Assembly (NCBI GenBank): GCA_003170655.1
Contig: PMYY01000057.1
Coordinates: 1 to 7,771 of the forward strand
Source of the DNA: Nitrospiraceae bacterium
Lineage (GTDB): Bacteria; Nitrospirota; Thermodesulfovibrionia; Thermodesulfovibrionales; Dissulfurispiraceae
Reading direction: 5' to 3'
DNA length: 7,771 nucleotides
Made by a program: the position numbers and the translations under genes
Shown here: in pieces, positions 1 to 6,274 of the stretch
How the letters are laid out: the number at the start of each line of letters is the position of its first letter
Numbering within the stretch: the stretch's first letter is position 1
Notes under the pieces: generated by a model
Told to the model about the DNA's origin: nothing
Database searches by the model: none
Seen by the model: the letters and a program-made list of their open reading frames with translations, nothing else

Positions 1-702
1 GTTATTTTTCCGCAAGCCCTTAGCTCGGCGTTTAGAACCTAAACGCTTCTGCATCTCTTCCTCGACCCACAACGATAGCCTCATCTCCTCCAGCTTACGA
101 ATCAGTTTGTTGACGTTTTGCGGACCAATTATGTAAGACAGGCCACGGAGCAGAAGCCCACCGCGCAGAAGTGTTGCGCCGTTTTCATGAGCCGTTAGCT
201 TTTTAAGGAAATAACCGCGCACAAGTTGCTGCGTGATGGTCGAACCGCCCTGCGGAAAGATGACTACTCTAATGCCCTCATCTTTCCACGCAGACTGTGT
301 AAGGTGTGCCGCTAATGCACCGATCCGAACTTTGCTTAATACACGCGGAATTGTTGAATAGTCAACTCCACTGTGCGAGAAGAAGTGCTTATCCTCAGTG
401 GCGACGATCGCATCTCTAACAATAGTCGGCAGGTCTTCGTACTTAGTTATCTGTCGGTACTCTCTTGCCAGCTCAATGAGCGGCAGATCATTGGCATCGT
501 AGACACCGCCGATCTCGGGTAACTCAAACCGGGCGAATGGTTCTATGTCAGGCAAGTTGGTTCGATCAAAATAGATGTGATGCAGCCCGAGTGCAACTAG
601 GGCTGCCACAAAAACTGTTGTGAACATGAGAGAGTACAGGAGCAATCGCAGTTTGCCCAAACGGAAACTGCGTATTCCTCGAACTAGAGAACCTATACTC
701 AT
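1..702 (-). CDS. Bifunctional penicillin-binding protein / peptidoglycan glycosyltransferase (GT51), N-terminal part
   Basis: The frame is open for all 234 codons from the ATG at 702 to the window edge, so the C-terminal half is missing. A GAGGAAGG ribosome binding site lies about eight bases upstream of the ATG. Residues 15-40 form a basic-flanked membrane anchor. GT51 motifs follow in the right order: TEDKHFFSHSGVD at about 102-114 with the catalytic Glu103, GGSTITQQL at 152-160, and RKLEE at 202-206, matching the RKxxE motif. In this family the domain polymerises lipid II into glycan strands on the periplasmic face, and a transpeptidase domain usually follows, but that part is outside the window. 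The segment between the first two motifs (about residues 115-150) seems longer than in typical class A enzymes, and a further extra stretch precedes RKLEE. A monofunctional transglycosylase cannot be excluded. The gene lies 99 bases downstream of the propeller remnant on the same strand. Confidence 0.9.
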   Translation of the reverse strand, partial: MSIGSLVRGIRSFRLGKLRLLLYSLMFTTVFVAALVALGLHHIYFDRTNLPDIEPFARFELPEIGGVYDANDLPLIELAREYRQITKYEDLPTIVRDAIVATEDKHFFSHSGVDYSTIPRVLSKVRIGALAAHLTQSAWKDEGIRVVIFPQGGSTITQQLVRGYFLKKLTAHENGATLLRGGLLLRGLSYIIGPQNVNKLIRKLEEMRLSLWVEEEMQKRLGSKRRAKGLRKNN

Positions 703-754
703 AATCTGGCCTTCCTCTAAGAATTTCGGTAGGCGGCATCAATGTCATTGCGGT

Positions 755-777
755 AGGTTGGATCAGCAATCCAACCT
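755..777. repeat. REP-like extragenic palindrome
   Basis: AGGTTGGAT (755-763) and ATCCAACCT (769-777) form a perfect 9-bp stem around a five-base loop, in the 99-base gap between the penicillin-binding protein and the propeller remnant. No T-run follows on either strand, so it is not a standard intrinsic terminator. Palindromes built on GTTGGAT/ATCCAAC are a familiar type of dispersed extragenic repeat in many proteobacteria; that assignment is from general knowledge, and copy number cannot be judged here. Confidence 0.6.
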
Positions 778-801
778 GACTACACTATTTCTGGGGCCTT
801 G

Positions 802-1617
802 TTACTGCCGAGATCGAGACTGCCCAGAATTCCGCACGAAGGCTTTCACAGTGTTGTCGGCTGCAATAAAAATACGACCACCGGCAAGAATAGGCGTTTG
901 GTAACGTCGTACCGAACCAATCAGATCTCCCGCGCCACCTCCACCGTATATGATTCTTCCGGTGTCGCCATCGAATCCGTGGAGGCGATTATCACCTTCA
1001 CCGCCAACGCTCCAAACTATTGCCTCTGCATGACCGTCCGTAGTTGTTACCATAGGAGATCCCATACCGTTCTGTTTTGCACACCAAGCCGTTTGCACGG
1101 TTGGTGGTGAGCCCGGCACAATATGCACAGCAGTAAGGTCGCCAGACTGGCCTGAGGGGCAGTGGATGCCTCTACCATTGAAGACCACATAGGTACCTTT
1201 TGTTGTTGTGTATGCAGCTCCGCCGCCTATTATAGCGTTCTTAGCAACCGTTGCGGCTACGACCGGTTTGCCGACTCCACCCAGTTTGCTCCGATCTATG
1301 AGGTAAATCTTGCCGTCCTTGCCTAACCCAATAAGCAGCTTTGATGGCGTAGAACCCGGAAGGTCTAGGATTATGGGACCCGTGCCACCCAAGTCAACAT
1401 CGCCCGCGTCAAGAGCGCGCCAGTTATCTGGAGTAAAGTAATCAGCAGGCTTGCCGGTAAAGACAGGGCCAGCGGCGAAGCGCAGCAGCGATTCTCCGCC
1501 GGCCCAAGTGTTCGTGCCGAAAGTGTTCCCGGTCGCAATGAAAACAGTGCCATTCTCAGAGGCAACACCACTCGGAGCCCAACTCCCACCACCTGTTGCG
1601 CCCGTAGCCCAAGCCTT
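802..1617 (-). pseudogene. PQQ-type beta-propeller protein, C-terminal remnant lacking its 5' half
   Basis: The frame is open for 271 codons from the codon just after the kup stop down to the TAA at 804-802, but it has no ATG, no ribosome binding site and no signal peptide at its start. The translated piece has the look of PQQ-like beta-propeller proteins. Examples are GTVFIATGNTFG followed by ESLLRF, DYFTPDNWRALDAGDVDLGG, KLLIGLGKDGKIYLIDRSKLGG, NRLHGFDGDTGRIIY and GGRIFIAADNTVKAF. Each blade shows the glycine-rich beta-strand pattern typical of the family. Relatives are exported proteins of roughly 450-600 residues, so about half is missing. A short in-frame TTG at 1392 could be called as a start but cuts through conserved propeller sequence. 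Two cysteines remain (HCPSG and WCAK). Absence of internal stops or frameshifts suggests a recent truncation, or an assembly joint. Function of the parent protein cannot be assigned. Confidence 0.75.
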
Positions 1618-3486
1618 TTAAAATTCAAGCTGCACGCCCAGTTCGAGAATCTTATCCGGCGGGATGTTGTAGTAAATAACCGGGCTCACCGCGTTACGAT
1701 GCATAAATAAGAATAAAAACCTGCGTATTGGGTCCATGATTCTCTCCTTAGCAGGAACCAGAGACATCCTTCCAAGATAATAGACAGTACTTTCTAGATC
1801 TAAGTCAGGTATTTTAAACTTGGCTAAAGTCAGTAGAGCCGGCACGTCCGGAGTTTCCATAAATCCTGTCTGGGCGGTAACACGGTATAGCCCCTGACCA
1901 AGATTCCGAATTTCCAGTTTATCCTGATCTCGAACCTCCGGTATATCAGTGGTGAGGATAGATAGTATCAGAATCTTTTCATGCAAAGCTCCGATGTGGT
2001 TCAAGTGATACTGAAGCATCGGCGGCACCTCGGTCTGGAATGTGGAAAGAAAAACAGCTGTACCTGGAAGACGCACGGGATTGCTAGTCGAGATAAGCCT
2101 CACAAAACTATCTATGCGCGTCTGCATGCTGTAGATCTTATCACCAAGTGTGTCCCACCCGTCTCTCCAGGTGATCATGAGCGTAAGAATGCAAAGAGCA
2201 GTCATCACTGGAAACCATCCGCCACTTAGGAATTTCAGTAGACAAGAAGTTAGAAAGGATCCATCAATCAACCAAAAAGTCGCGGCAAGAGGTAAGGCTT
2301 TCCATAGACTCCAGCCCCAGATCTTCCGGCTGATAATAAAAAAAATAGTAGACGTGATGAACATATCGCCAGTGACTGCAATGCCATAAGCATCCGCTAA
2401 GTTCTCTGATTGCTTGAAGCCAAGCGCTAAAGCAATAGCTGCAAAGAGCATCATGAAATTAACCACCGGAATATATACTTGGCCCTCAGCCATATCAGAG
2501 GTATGAATGATTCTCATGCGAGGGATATAGCCTAGTTGCATCGCTTGCCTAGTCATGGAAAAGACGCCAGAAATAATGGCCTGCGAAGCAATAATCGTGG
2601 CGGCAGTGGCAAGACCCACCATAGGATAGAGCAAAGCATGGGGCACCAGCCCATAAAAAGGGTCTTCGATATTTGCTGGATTTGCAAGAACCAGTGCAGC
2701 CTGACCGAAATAATTGCACAACAGCGCAGGCAGCGCCAACCCATACCAGGAAATGCGAATCGCTTTGCTGCCAAAATGTCCCATGTCAAGATATAGTGCT
2801 TCACAGCCGGTGATGCACAATACTACCGCTCCCAGGATGAGGTATCCGCGCCAACCATTGCTTACGAAAAAAGAAATCGCGTACCTGGGATTGATTGCCG
2901 AAAGTATTCCAGGTTTAGCCAAAATTGCGTTAATCCCCAATGCAGCAATAGAGACGAACCAAATGCAAATGATCGGACCGAAGTATTTACCGATACGCCC
3001 TGTGCCACGGCTCTGCAATAGGAACAGGGACACAAGCACCAAGCAGGTAATCGGCAGCACAAACGGTTTTGCTTGAGATGTTGCAACCTCCAACCCTTCT
3101 AAAGCAGAAAGAACAGATATAACCGGGGTGATGAGTCCATCACCATAAAGCAATGCCGACCCGAAACACATTACCAGAATGATATTACGACTAAGCTTGG
3201 CTCCCATGTTCTTGTGCAGCAGCGCCAACATAGCGAAAATACCGCCCTCGCCCTCGTCATCCGCACGTAGAATAAATATGGCGTATTTGGTACTTACAAC
3301 AAGGGTCAATGCCCAGAATATAAGAGATGCGAGTCCAACGACATTCTCTGGCGTGGGAGCAATTGCGAAGAAGCTTGAGAAGCACACCCTCAATGTATAT
3401 AAAGGACTGGTGCCAAGATCCCCGAATACAACCCCAAGAGATCCGATGACAAGAATGCCGAGCTTATCTCTGTGCTTACTACCCAT
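1618..3486 (-). CDS. kup: Low-affinity potassium transporter Kup
   Basis: Kup carriers take up K+ across the inner membrane, probably by proton symport. From the ATG at 3486 the protein has 622 residues, the same length as E. coli Kup. It opens with GVVFGDLGTSPLYTLR (about 18-33), including the conserved Asp23, followed by RADDEGEGGIFAMLAL near 74-89 and LLYGDGLITPVISVLSALEGLE near 112-133. About twelve hydrophobic segments fill the first 450 residues. A cytoplasmic tail follows and ends in ILELGVQLEF, the usual family ending, so the 3' end is native. An in-frame TTG at 3525 would add 13 residues, but neither start has a clear Shine-Dalgarno sequence; the ATG fits family length better. The gene is divergent from the VIT-family transporter. 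Its stop codon directly abuts the propeller remnant, so its original downstream neighbour and terminator appear to be lost. Confidence 0.93.
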   Translation of the reverse strand: MGSKHRDKLGILVIGSLGVVFGDLGTSPLYTLRVCFSSFFAIAPTPENVVGLASLIFWALTLVVSTKYAIFILRADDEGEGGIFAMLALLHKNMGAKLSRNIILVMCFGSALLYGDGLITPVISVLSALEGLEVATSQAKPFVLPITCLVLVSLFLLQSRGTGRIGKYFGPIICIWFVSIAALGINAILAKPGILSAINPRYAISFFVSNGWRGYLILGAVVLCITGCEALYLDMGHFGSKAIRISWYGLALPALLCNYFGQAALVLANPANIEDPFYGLVPHALLYPMVGLATAATIIASQAIISGVFSMTRQAMQLGYIPRMRIIHTSDMAEGQVYIPVVNFMMLFAAIALALGFKQSENLADAYGIAVTGDMFITSTIFFIISRKIWGWSLWKALPLAATFWLIDGSFLTSCLLKFLSGGWFPVMTALCILTLMITWRDGWDTLGDKIYSMQTRIDSFVRLISTSNPVRLPGTAVFLSTFQTEVPPMLQYHLNHIGALHEKILILSILTTDIPEVRDQDKLEIRNLGQGLYRVTAQTGFMETPDVPALLTLAKFKIPDLDLESTVYYLGRMSLVPAKERIMDPIRRFLFLFMHRNAVSPVIYYNIPPDKILELGVQLEF

Positions 3487-3666
3487 TAGCGTTTCACACT
3501 GATTATATTTATTGTTGACAGCCAAATTATGGACTTATTTGCTCTGCACAATCCTTCTGAAGATTATCATAGACTAATTCATTATATAGGGCAAGCTTGT
3601 ATGACACCCTACCCAAGAGAATTGCCGACGGAAAAAATAAAATCGGTTAATTATTGCAGAGAAAGG

Positions 3667-3688
3667 CCTCTCGCCTTCAACTTATAAC
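3667..3688 (+). repeat. Imperfect 22-base direct repeat, copy 1
   Basis: This copy matches 4871-4892 at 20 of 22 positions; the shared core is CCTCTCGCCTTC followed by ACTTA and AAC. The two copies are in the same orientation and flank the VIT-family transporter on both sides. Similarity fades quickly outside the 22 bases. Origin is unknown. Confidence 0.6.
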
Positions 3689-3925
3689 CTCGATATCGCC
3701 AACCTTAGTCAAGACGCTATATTTCGATCGGTAATTGTCAAGCGCTAAAAAAAGAAGATGTCAACGATTTTGTCGACATGATCTTGGAGAAAATCTTGTA
3801 CAACTTTTCTTACCGAAATAAATATCTTCAGCACACGATCTAATAACGTGGACTTAAAATTGGATCAGACAGCTTTTTGTAGAACATTCCTCTGGGGATA
3901 CGTATGAGTTAGAAAGCTATAGTTA

Positions 3926-3955
3926 TTGTGATAAAATAAGTCGGCAGTGATAAAT
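3926..3955 (+). promoter_or_regulatory. Candidate promoter of the VIT-family gene with repeated GTGATAAA
   Basis: TTGTGA (3926-3931) and ATAAAT (3950-3955) are separated by 18 bases, a fair sigma-70 arrangement ending about 56 bases before the gene's probable start. The octamer GTGATAAA occurs twice here (3928-3935 and 3947-3954), 19 bases apart, and could be a tandem operator or chance AT-rich recurrence. No recognisable Fur or MntR box was seen. Confidence 0.3.
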
Positions 3956-4011
3956 AGTGCGACTTTTGTACAGAACTAAATAATAACTCGTTGGTCAGAA
4001 AGGACACTTTA

Positions 4012-4710
4012 TTGATACCACGCATTGAAGGGGATTCCCACAGAGCAGGTCGCATCGGCTGGCTTCGCGCTGCTGTTCTTGGTGCGAATGATGGAACCAT
4101 CTCGGTAGCAGGCCTTGTCGTCGGCGTAGCCGCTGCTGGTGCTCCTCAGAGCAGTATCCTACTAACAGGTGTGGCAGGTCTGATAGCTGGCGCCATGGCT
4201 ATGGCAGCAGGCGAGTATGTATCGGTTCAGTCACAAGCCGACACCGAAGAGGCGGATATCAAGATAGAAAAACACGGACTAGAAAGTAAACCAGAGCGCG
4301 AATTGGCGGAGTTAACCTCAATTTATGTAAGCCGAGGACTTGATCAACCTCTGGCACGGATTGTAGCAGAAAAACTTATGTCGAGGGATGCCCTTGGAGC
4401 ACATGCACGTGATGAACTTGGCATTACGGAGACTCGGCGGGCACGCCCAATCCAAGCCGCATTTGCCTCTGCAATTTCTTTTGTTGCGGGTGCGATTATT
4501 CCGATTGCAGCAGCACTGCTGGCGCCTTCAGCCCGGGTTGCCGAAGTCTCATCTGCTACAGCACTCGTTGCTTTAGTTATTCTGGGGGGAATAGCGGCAT
4601 ACGCCGGTGGTGCATCTATTGCCAAGGGTGCGATGCGTGTTGCCTTCTGGGGAGCACTCGCAATGGCACTAACGGCGGGCATTGGTAGGCTCTTCGGCTC
4701 CGTTGTGTAG
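4012..4710 (+). CDS. VIT1/CCC1-family iron/manganese transporter
   Basis: The family moves Fe2+ or Mn2+ out of the cytosol; bacterial members are thought to protect against metal excess. The chosen start is a TTG at 4012, because AGAAAGGA (3997-4004) stands seven bases ahead of it. A TTG at 3991, adding seven residues, has no such site. The resulting 232-residue protein has normal family length. It begins with the signature RIGWLRAAVLGANDGTISVAG (about 14-34) and membrane helices at about 22-42 and 47-66. A charged helical section follows at 68-140, containing the family pattern ELAELTSIYVSRGLDQPLARIVAEKL and AHARDELGI, which corresponds to the metal-binding domain. Three more helices lie near 148-170, 182-203 and 207-230. 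The gene stands alone between long intergenic regions. Iron versus manganese preference cannot be decided from sequence. Confidence 0.88.
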   Translation: MIPRIEGDSHRAGRIGWLRAAVLGANDGTISVAGLVVGVAAAGAPQSSILLTGVAGLIAGAMAMAAGEYVSVQSQADTEEADIKIEKHGLESKPERELAELTSIYVSRGLDQPLARIVAEKLMSRDALGAHARDELGITETRRARPIQAAFASAISFVAGAIIPIAAALLAPSARVAEVSSATALVALVILGGIAAYAGGASIAKGAMRVAFWGALAMALTAGIGRLFGSVV

Positions 4711-4954
4711 TGATGTAGTACAATCGAGTATCCTATTCAGTGTCCTTTGTTCACTTTTTTTAGGAGCCTTATCAATGCTCGTCCAGTGAGCGAAAGCGCC
4801 TAACCTTCCTAAAATCGACAAATTTGCGGTGCTGAGCTACATGGTCGCCCCTACCATTAACACAGACTGACCTCTCGCCTTCTACTTAAAACATTAAAGA
4901 AAACATAATTTATCACGACAACATATGCTATAACAGCCTTTTTCAGGTACACTT
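4711..4954 (+). other. Intergenic region with a weak possible terminator
   Basis: No gene is seen in these 244 bases. AGTG (4739-4742) and CACT (4752-4755) could pair just before seven Ts (4755-4761), giving a weak possible terminator for the VIT-family gene; the stem is only four pairs. An AGGAG at 4762-4766 precedes an ATG at 4774, but this opens only a four-codon frame. TATGCTATAA near 4924-4933 may serve as a -10 region for the next gene, without a clear -35 partner. Confidence 0.35.
4871..4892 (+). repeat. Imperfect 22-base direct repeat, copy 2
   Basis: This is the second copy of the element at 3667-3688, with differences at two positions. It lies 160 bases beyond the VIT-family stop and 62 bases ahead of the small membrane protein gene. 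Confidence 0.6.
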
Positions 4955-5218
4955 ATGGCAGAAGAAAAAATATACGTAACCCCCGAAAATCAGGGAAAAG
5001 AACCGATCGCCGCACAAGTAGCAGGAATCCTTATAGGCCACCTGACACTACTTGCCTTCGTCATCCTGCTAATCTTGATGGCATATATCATCATCATGCC
5101 GCTATCATCCATACTATCTCCGACAGGAGATTCATTCGACAATGCCATATTCTATGTTCTGGTAGGATGCGCTGCCCTGTTCATGACAAAATCCGTGATC
5201 TTAAGCTTCAACAAATAG
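4955..5218 (+). CDS. Unrecognised small two-helix membrane protein (87 aa)
   Basis: I do not recognise this protein. It begins with a hydrophilic stretch (residues 1-18, MAEEKIYVTPENQGKEP). A long hydrophobic segment follows at about 22-51 (ILIGHLTLLAFVILLILM and following), then a short loop around 53-62 and a second membrane helix at about 63-83, ending in SFNK. This suggests an inner-membrane hairpin protein with both termini in the cytoplasm. The ribosome binding site is weak (AGG at 4946-4948, six bases before the ATG). Support for it being real comes from the clean start-to-stop frame, the well-formed transmembrane pattern and the absence of a better overlapping frame. It is followed by the non-coding region that ends in the terminator at 5442-5486. 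No function is proposed. Confidence 0.65.
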   Translation: MAEEKIYVTPENQGKEPIAAQVAGILIGHLTLLAFVILLILMAYIIIMPLSSILSPTGDSFDNAIFYVLVGCAALFMTKSVILSFNK

Positions 5219-5441
5219 AACAAAATACATATATCAGTCTGTCCGCTTTACTGGAGGATAAAAAGACATGACATCCTCAAAGGGTTCACCTGTGACTCAT
5301 TGGTGATTATTGAAAAAAGACTGTTGAGTTGTGATTCTCGAGTACTACTTACAATAGTGACCGAACATATCGGGACTTTCCCCCGACATTTCTTCCAGGA
5401 ATCATCGGACTTGTGATGCTAAAGCTGGTAATGTCAATGTT
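5219..5441 (+). other. Non-coding stretch with a mini-ORF and local hairpins
   Basis: No ordinary gene is visible. A good GGAGG (5253-5257) stands ahead of an ATG at 5268 that opens a 12-codon frame ending at 5306 (MTSSKGSPVTHW). GAGGAT, overlapping this site, can pair with ATCCTC at 5273-5278 just inside the frame and would hide the ribosome binding site. TCGGG (5370-5374) can pair with CCCGA (5382-5386). Together with the terminator beyond it, the region could be a long 3' untranslated end of the membrane protein mRNA, or a small RNA with a leader peptide. The sequence does not decide between these. Confidence 0.35.
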
Positions 5442-5486
5442 AGCTGAGGGGTTGACCCCACAGGATATGCCCCTCAGCTCATTTTT
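5442..5486 (+). terminator. Strong intrinsic terminator, possibly bidirectional
   Basis: AGCTGAGGGG (5442-5451) and CCCCTCAGCT (5470-5479) form a perfect 10-bp stem with an 18-base loop. Five Ts (5482-5486) follow on the plus strand. It ends right at the stop codon of the convergent leftward gene. Read leftward, the hairpin comes directly after that stop codon but no T-run follows, so termination in that direction would be weaker. The same GGGG (5448-5451) can instead pair with CCCC at 5456-5459 over a TTGA loop. Confidence 0.75.
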
Positions 5487-6047
5487 CTAATAGCGATTCC
5501 TCTCCCTCTCTGGCTGGACATCTCTATCTTCCGGATGATCCCTCTCCCTCTCAGGACGGACATCTCTGTTTTGCCTTTCTCTTTCGCGCTCTCCATTTCC
5601 TCTGTCCTCTAATCTCCTGTCCCAATATTTTTCCCGTTCCCATCTCTCCCAATTATTTCTCAGTTCGCCGTACGGGATGCGATAATACCCAGGTGGAATG
5701 GTTCTGTAATCTTGCGGTAGGTCTATCAAAGGAGACGGAGCTTGGCGCACGTGTTCCCATGATCCAGCATAATTATCTGATCTGAACCAGTGCTTTTTAT
5801 ATGGTCTGAACCAGTACCCTTGGTAAAAAAAGAGGTCAAAATCAATATTAGGCACAAAATATACATACCTTCCTAGTATAGGAACAAGTTCCGGTGGTTG
5901 GACAAATTCCACAGGAGGCGGTGCCTCTATTCCAGTCCGAATTCTTATATCACCATCTCCTATATTGATGTCTAGTGCCAACACCGCTGCCGAAAAAATC
6001 AATAAAAGGCAAAGCACAATCGTTGTTACTATTGTCATTATTCTCAT
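5487..6047 (-). CDS. Exported protein with aromatic YWFRP core and Arg/Glu-rich repetitive tail
   Basis: The chosen start is the ATG at 6047, giving 186 residues. GGGAGG (6057-6052) lies just upstream, whereas the earlier in-frame ATG at 6071 has no ribosome binding site and falls at the predicted transcription start. The N-terminus is a signal peptide (MRIMTIVTTIVLCLLLIFSAAVLA), probably cleaved after VLA. The mature part has PPELVPILGRYVYFVPNIDFDLFFYQGYWFRPYKKHWFRS, then a proline- and tyrosine-rich section PPGYYRIPYGELRNNW. This arrangement resembles uncharacterised exported proteins I associate with deltaproteobacteria and other environmental bacteria. The last 45 residues are almost entirely charged (Arg, Glu, Asp) with a tandem duplication. 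No catalytic motif is visible; a structural or envelope-associated role is inference only. It is transcribed alone from the promoter at 6078-6106, towards a shared terminator. Confidence 0.8.
   Translation of the reverse strand: MRIMTIVTTIVLCLLLIFSAAVLALDINIGDGDIRIRTGIEAPPPVEFVQPPELVPILGRYVYFVPNIDFDLFFYQGYWFRPYKKHWFRSDNYAGSWEHVRQAPSPLIDLPQDYRTIPPGYYRIPYGELRNNWERWEREKYWDRRLEDRGNGERERERQNRDVRPERERDHPEDRDVQPERERNRY
5499..5567 (-). repeat. 42-base-period tandem duplication inside the charged tail
   Basis: A 27-base unit at 5499-5525 recurs at 5541-5567 with 24 of 27 bases identical. The offset of 42 bases is 14 codons, so the frame is kept. In the protein it yields two copies of a DV(R/Q)PERER motif at the C-terminus. 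It is probably a site of length variation. Confidence 0.7.
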
Positions 6048-6077
6048 CCCGCCTCCCATCGTGAGTTTCATACAATA

Positions 6078-6106
6078 ATACTATCAATTCCCAGATCTGA
6101 GTTCAA
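6078..6106 (-). promoter_or_regulatory. Sigma-70-type promoter of the exported protein gene
   Basis: On the minus strand TTGAAC (6106-6101) and TAGTAT (6083-6078) are separated by exactly 17 bases. Transcription would begin near 6071, about 24 bases before the chosen ATG at 6047. This supports that start over the ATG at 6071. The insertion sequence lies about 70 bases upstream and leaves this promoter intact. Confidence 0.55.
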
Positions 6107-6154
6107 TTGAATGAATTTGCTGCTTAAGAGCACAATATATCTCACCGTCAGAAC

Positions 6155-6179
6155 GTCTCTACCGCGTAGCGGTTTAGAC
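6155..6179. repeat. Hairpin at the left boundary of the insertion sequence (probable target)
   Basis: ACCGC (6161-6165) and GCGGT (6169-6173) pair around a GTA loop. After a 2-by-2 internal loop, GTCT (6155-6158) pairs with AGAC (6176-6179). The structure looks like a short extragenic palindrome. It lies where the insertion sequence begins, and IS1111-type elements are known to choose hairpin-forming repeats such as REP or attC sites. Whether the last bases (AGAC) belong to the target or to the element cannot be settled without an empty site. Confidence 0.55.
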
Positions 6180-6182
6180 ATA

Positions 6183-6198
6183 ATGTATTAAACCTGTC
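6183..6198 (+). repeat. Left subterminal inverted repeat of the IS1111-type element
   Basis: ATGTATTAAACCTGTC is the exact reverse complement of 7751-7766. Identity stops sharply on both sides, which defines a 16-base repeat. It is set a few bases inside the presumed end, the hallmark of the IS1111 group. Confidence 0.9.
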
Positions 6199-6201
6199 CA
6201 A

Positions 6202-6274
6202 CTTAAAGAACGTGGGTTAAGCTTTAAGGTAGAGAAACCAAAAGGCCCAGAGCCACAATTAAGGAGGACAGGTT
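6202..6274 (+). promoter_or_regulatory. Transposase leader: hairpin, strong ribosome binding site and pairing with the left repeat
   Basis: CTTAAAG (6202-6208) and CTTTAAG (6222-6228) form a 7-bp hairpin in the leader. AAGGAGG (6261-6267) stands seven bases before the ATG, an ideal ribosome binding site. GGACAGGTT (6266-6274), which runs from the end of that site to the ATG, is perfectly complementary to AACCTGTCC (6191-6199) in the left inverted repeat. A transcript covering both could fold so that the start region is partly hidden. Confidence 0.5.

Larger units (their letters stand above)
3487..4011. other. Intergenic region between divergent kup and VIT-family genes
   Basis: This AT-rich stretch of about 525 bases has no convincing gene. 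On the minus strand a perfect TATAAT (3586-3581) lies about 95 bases ahead of kup, but the matching -35 position is poor, so it is only a candidate kup promoter. A plus-strand frame at 3709-3843 would encode a plausible-looking short peptide, but it lacks an upstream start with a ribosome binding site; it may be a gene remnant. ATGTC at 3758-3762 and GACAT at 3775-3779 can pair into a small hairpin. One copy of a 22-base direct repeat and a candidate VIT promoter also lie here and are listed separately. Confidence 0.5.

Noticed and set aside
799..1110. Plus-strand frame of 103 codons opposite the propeller remnant
   Set aside because: It lies fully over the minus-strand propeller sequence, has no ribosome binding site and gives a Cys/Arg/Thr-rich translation without domain character.
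1371..1628. Second minus-strand frame of 85 codons across the kup-propeller joint
   Set aside because: It is out of frame with the clear propeller motifs and has a biased, domain-free translation.
3709..3843. Possible short gene in the kup-VIT intergenic region (NDFVDMILEKILYNF-like translation)
   Set aside because: There is no proper start with a ribosome binding site and no recognised family; at most it is a decayed remnant.
4344..4682. Minus-strand frame of 112 codons rich in Ala and Ile
   Set aside because: It is the antisense shadow of the VIT-family gene; its composition reflects the complementary strand of membrane-helix codons.
5442..5479. Inverted repeat considered as an insertion-sequence end or attachment site
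   Set aside because: The stem followed by five Ts between convergent genes fits a terminator, and no matching partner repeat or recombinase was found nearby.
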